A stretch of 6,044 nt of DNA from the NCBI GenBank assembly GCA_945901965.1, contig CAMDMN010000142.1:1-6044 (forward strand), given 5' to 3'. The translations under genes were made by a program, and so were the position numbers. The notes under the pieces are model-generated. The model ran no database searches. It was given only the letters and a program-made list of their open reading frames with translations, and was not told where the DNA came from. Shown here piece by piece: positions 4,242 to 6,044 of the stretch. The stretch's first letter is position 1; each line of letters begins with the position of its first letter. This DNA is from Legionella genomosp. 1. Its GTDB lineage: Bacteria > Pseudomonadota > Gammaproteobacteria > Legionellales > Legionellaceae.

Positions 4242-6044
4242 ATGCCTGTAAGTTTTTTATCACCAGCCCAACGGGATAATTATGCTCGATACCCTGATAA
4301 CCTATCATCCGATATCGTTGCCAGCATTTTTTTTCTGGATGACCAAGATCTTGAATGGATAGCACGCAAACGTGGTGATTTCAGTCGATTAGGTTACGCC
4401 TTACAACTTGTAACAGTTCGTTTTCTTGGAGCTTTCATTACTGATCTTATGGCTATACCTAATGCAGTTGTTAAGCGAGTTGCTTCTCAAGTCAGTATTA
4501 CAAATGCCAATGAATGTTTATCAATTTACCGAGTCAGTAGGCAGCGTTGGCAACATTCTGTTGAAATTCGATCTCGTTATGGCTATGTTGAGTTTGCGGA
4601 GAAAGGTAGTCGTTTTCGTCTTGGGCGTATATTATGTGCCTTATGCTGGACGGGCACTGATAGACCAGGAGTGCTTTTTGATCATGCAATCGCTTGGTTG
4701 TGTACAAACAAAATATTACTACCTGGTGTTACAGTCTTGGAGCGCTTTGTTTCTGAAATTCGCTCCAGGATGGAATCTCGCCTATGGCGAATGTTAATTA
4801 AAAATTTATCTGATTCGCAACAAAAAAACCTAAAGACACTATTAGAAAAAGATAATGATGATGAACATCAATCATTGCTTGATAAGTTACGTAAAGGACC
4901 TGTTCGGGTTAGTAGTCTGGCTTTTGTACAATCTCTAAAACGGGTAGAATCAGCACGAGCCTTTAGTGTCGAACTTCCTTTATCACGTATTCCTCCTTCT
5001 CGTATCGCGACACTGGCACGTTTCGCTAATACAGCAAAAATTACTGCTATCAACAGGTTACCATTTGAACGTAAAATGGCCACACTTGTTGCATTTGCTC
5101 ATCATTTTGAAGCAAGTGCCCAAGACGATGCGCTAGATGTACTGGGCATGGTATTACGTGATTTATTTTCAAAAGCAAAGATTGCAAATAATAAAACACG
5201 GCTGCGTACTCTAAAAGATCTCGATCAGGCGGCTGCCACGCTGGTGGACGCCTGCAAATTAATACTGAATTCCGAATTCTCTGATCATGAGATCCGGGAT
5301 ACGATTTATGCAACAGTGGGTTATGAAACTCTTATTTATGCCGTTAAAAATGCAAGTGCGTTAATCCGACCACCTGGGAATATTTTTTATCAAGAACTTG
5401 AGCAAAAGCAAAAAACAGTTCAGCAATTTTTACCTGCGTTCCTTCGTGTAATAAATTTTGATAGTAATCAAGCAGGAAAGCCTGTCGTTGATAGTCTTGC
5501 ATGGCTAAAGAGTAAAAAAAATGATGCACCACCAATGGGTATCGTTCGGAAGTCGTGGAAACGCTATGTTGATATAAAAGATGGGGGCTGTCTCATCAAT
5601 CTATCATCTGATAAACCTAAACCTACTTGGGGCTCCATAAAGAAACTATTAAATAACCAGGACGGTATGATTTTGCATGACAACAAACTTTTTTACGCTG
5701 ATTTTATCAATAAAAAAGTAGCTGAAATTAGTGTATCCCAAGAGAAGCAAACCGATATTGAAGAACTGAAGTTATCCATGCCAACTCTGCAAGAAGTTTA
5801 TAAAAAGGCGGATGACAATGAGTTCAAATTAATCATTTCTATAACAAGCCGCGCCAACAAAGAGACCACAATAGACCGCATGGCCTATACGTTTTGCGTC
5901 CTTGATAAATTGCAATCAGCATTAAAACGTCGTGATATATTTATTAGTCCAAGTTGGCGGTATGCCGATCCACGAGCTAATCTTCATTCTGGTGCAGAAT
6001 GGGAGGCGGTAAGGCCGATGATTTGTCGCTCACTGAATTTAACA
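4242..6044 (+). CDS. tnpA: Tn3-family transposase, N-terminal 601 residues (runs off window)
   Basis: The frame opens with MPVSFLSPAQRDNYARYPDN and stays open for 601 codons to the last base of the window. Tn3-family TnpA proteins are about 950-1000 aa, so some 350-400 residues are missing. The N-terminus (MPVxFL...YxRYxxxxS, then FFLDDQDLEWIARKRGDFSR, then LGYALQLVTVRFLGAF at about 50-65) is the typical DUF4158 start of the family. Near the edge, RRDIFISPSWRYADPR (about 562-577) is the conserved stretch leading into the DDE domain. The three catalytic acidic residues of the Tn3 family lie further C-terminal and cannot be checked here. TnpA binds the 38-bp ends and carries out replicative transposition, giving cointegrates. 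The ATG has only a weak GGA at 4234-4236 upstream, consistent with low expression. No internal stop or frameshift is seen, so the visible part looks functional. Confidence 0.95.
   Translation, partial: MPVSFLSPAQRDNYARYPDNLSSDIVASIFFLDDQDLEWIARKRGDFSRLGYALQLVTVRFLGAFITDLMAIPNAVVKRVASQVSITNANECLSIYRVSRQRWQHSVEIRSRYGYVEFAEKGSRFRLGRILCALCWTGTDRPGVLFDHAIAWLCTNKILLPGVTVLERFVSEIRSRMESRLWRMLIKNLSDSQQKNLKTLLEKDNDDEHQSLLDKLRKGPVRVSSLAFVQSLKRVESARAFSVELPLSRIPPSRIATLARFANTAKITAINRLPFERKMATLVAFAHHFEASAQDDALDVLGMVLRDLFSKAKIANNKTRLRTLKDLDQAAATLVDACKLILNSEFSDHEIRDTIYATVGYETLIYAVKNASALIRPPGNIFYQELEQKQKTVQQFLPAFLRVINFDSNQAGKPVVDSLAWLKSKKNDAPPMGIVRKSWKRYVDIKDGGCLINLSSDKPKPTWGSIKKLLNNQDGMILHDNKLFYADFINKKVAEISVSQEKQTDIEELKLSMPTLQEVYKKADDNEFKLIISITSRANKETTIDRMAYTFCVLDKLQSALKRRDIFISPSWRYADPRANLHSGAEWEAVRPMICRSLNLT

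Larger units (their letters stand above)
150..6044. mobile_element. Tn3-family transposon with cargo (right end outside window)
   Basis: The element is defined by a Tn3-type 38-bp left terminal repeat at 150-187, divergent tnpR and tnpA genes with a res-like region between them, and a second left-type repeat at 3444-3481 directly beside tnpR. The cargo between the two repeats is a 124-aa unknown protein, an EEP-family enzyme, dinD and two decayed gene remnants. Divergent tnpR/tnpA with res between them is the Tn3/gamma-delta layout. The right terminal repeat and the C-terminal part of tnpA are not in the window, so the outer limits and the 5-bp target duplication cannot be verified. The sequence just outside the left repeat is AATCA (145-149), which should reappear after the right end if 150 is the true boundary. 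It remains open whether the active left end is at 150 or 3444. Confidence 0.7.

Noticed and set aside
4426..4797. Open frame of 123 codons on the plus strand inside tnpA
   Set aside because: It lies in a different frame within the continuous transposase reading frame, which matches the Tn3 family throughout. It starts with TTG and has no ribosome binding site, so it is a shadow frame, not a sign of a frameshifted tnpA.
4868..5535. Minus-strand frames of 63 to 87 codons opposite tnpA
   Set aside because: They overlap each other and the intact transposase frame and show no recognisable protein features.

Overview
The window is AT-rich DNA of gammaproteobacterial character. The gene content and low-GC codon use resemble the accessory genome or a plasmid of a Legionella-like organism, but no single gene fixes the genus, so that is an inference. 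Most of it is one mobile element of the Tn3 family with its cargo, running off the right edge.

Layout, left to right. Positions 1-150 carry the minus-strand remains of an unidentified host gene, cut at its upstream side by a 38-bp Tn3-type terminal repeat (150-187, starting GGGGTTAGGGG and ending CTTAAG). Positions 188-600 hold no intact gene. They contain a wreck with stops and frameshifts that reads like the C-terminal part of a MocR/class I aminotransferase (about 276-579). A promoter with a 16-bp tandem duplication (616-673) then opens a two-gene rightward unit: a 124-aa protein of unknown function (707-1081) and a 327-aa endonuclease/exonuclease/phosphatase (EEP) family enzyme (1128-2111). 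The unit is closed by a strong hairpin terminator (2127-2154). Next comes a decayed minus-strand locus with a fragment of a dihydrofolate-reductase-like (RibD C-terminal type) gene (2157-2475), followed by an intact minus-strand dinD homologue (2493-3353). A short palindrome-rich spacer leads to a second, diverged 38-bp Tn3-type repeat (3444-3481) in the SAME orientation as the first.

To the right of that repeat is the transposition module: the serine resolvase tnpR (3546-4085, minus) and the Tn3-family transposase tnpA (4242 to beyond 6044, plus), divergent across a 156-bp res-like region full of TTTGCAA motifs and dyads. The tnpA frame is uninterrupted for 601 codons up to the window edge. 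Its catalytic DDE region lies beyond the window.

Interpretation. TnpA would cut the element ends and TnpR would resolve the cointegrates at res. Two left-type ends in tandem mean that either the short unit (3444 rightwards) or the long unit (150 rightwards) could move. The long unit would carry the small protein, the EEP enzyme and dinD as cargo. The most interesting parts are this nested-end architecture and the uncharacterised small-protein/EEP pair, both of which have Ser/Ala-rich C-terminal tails.
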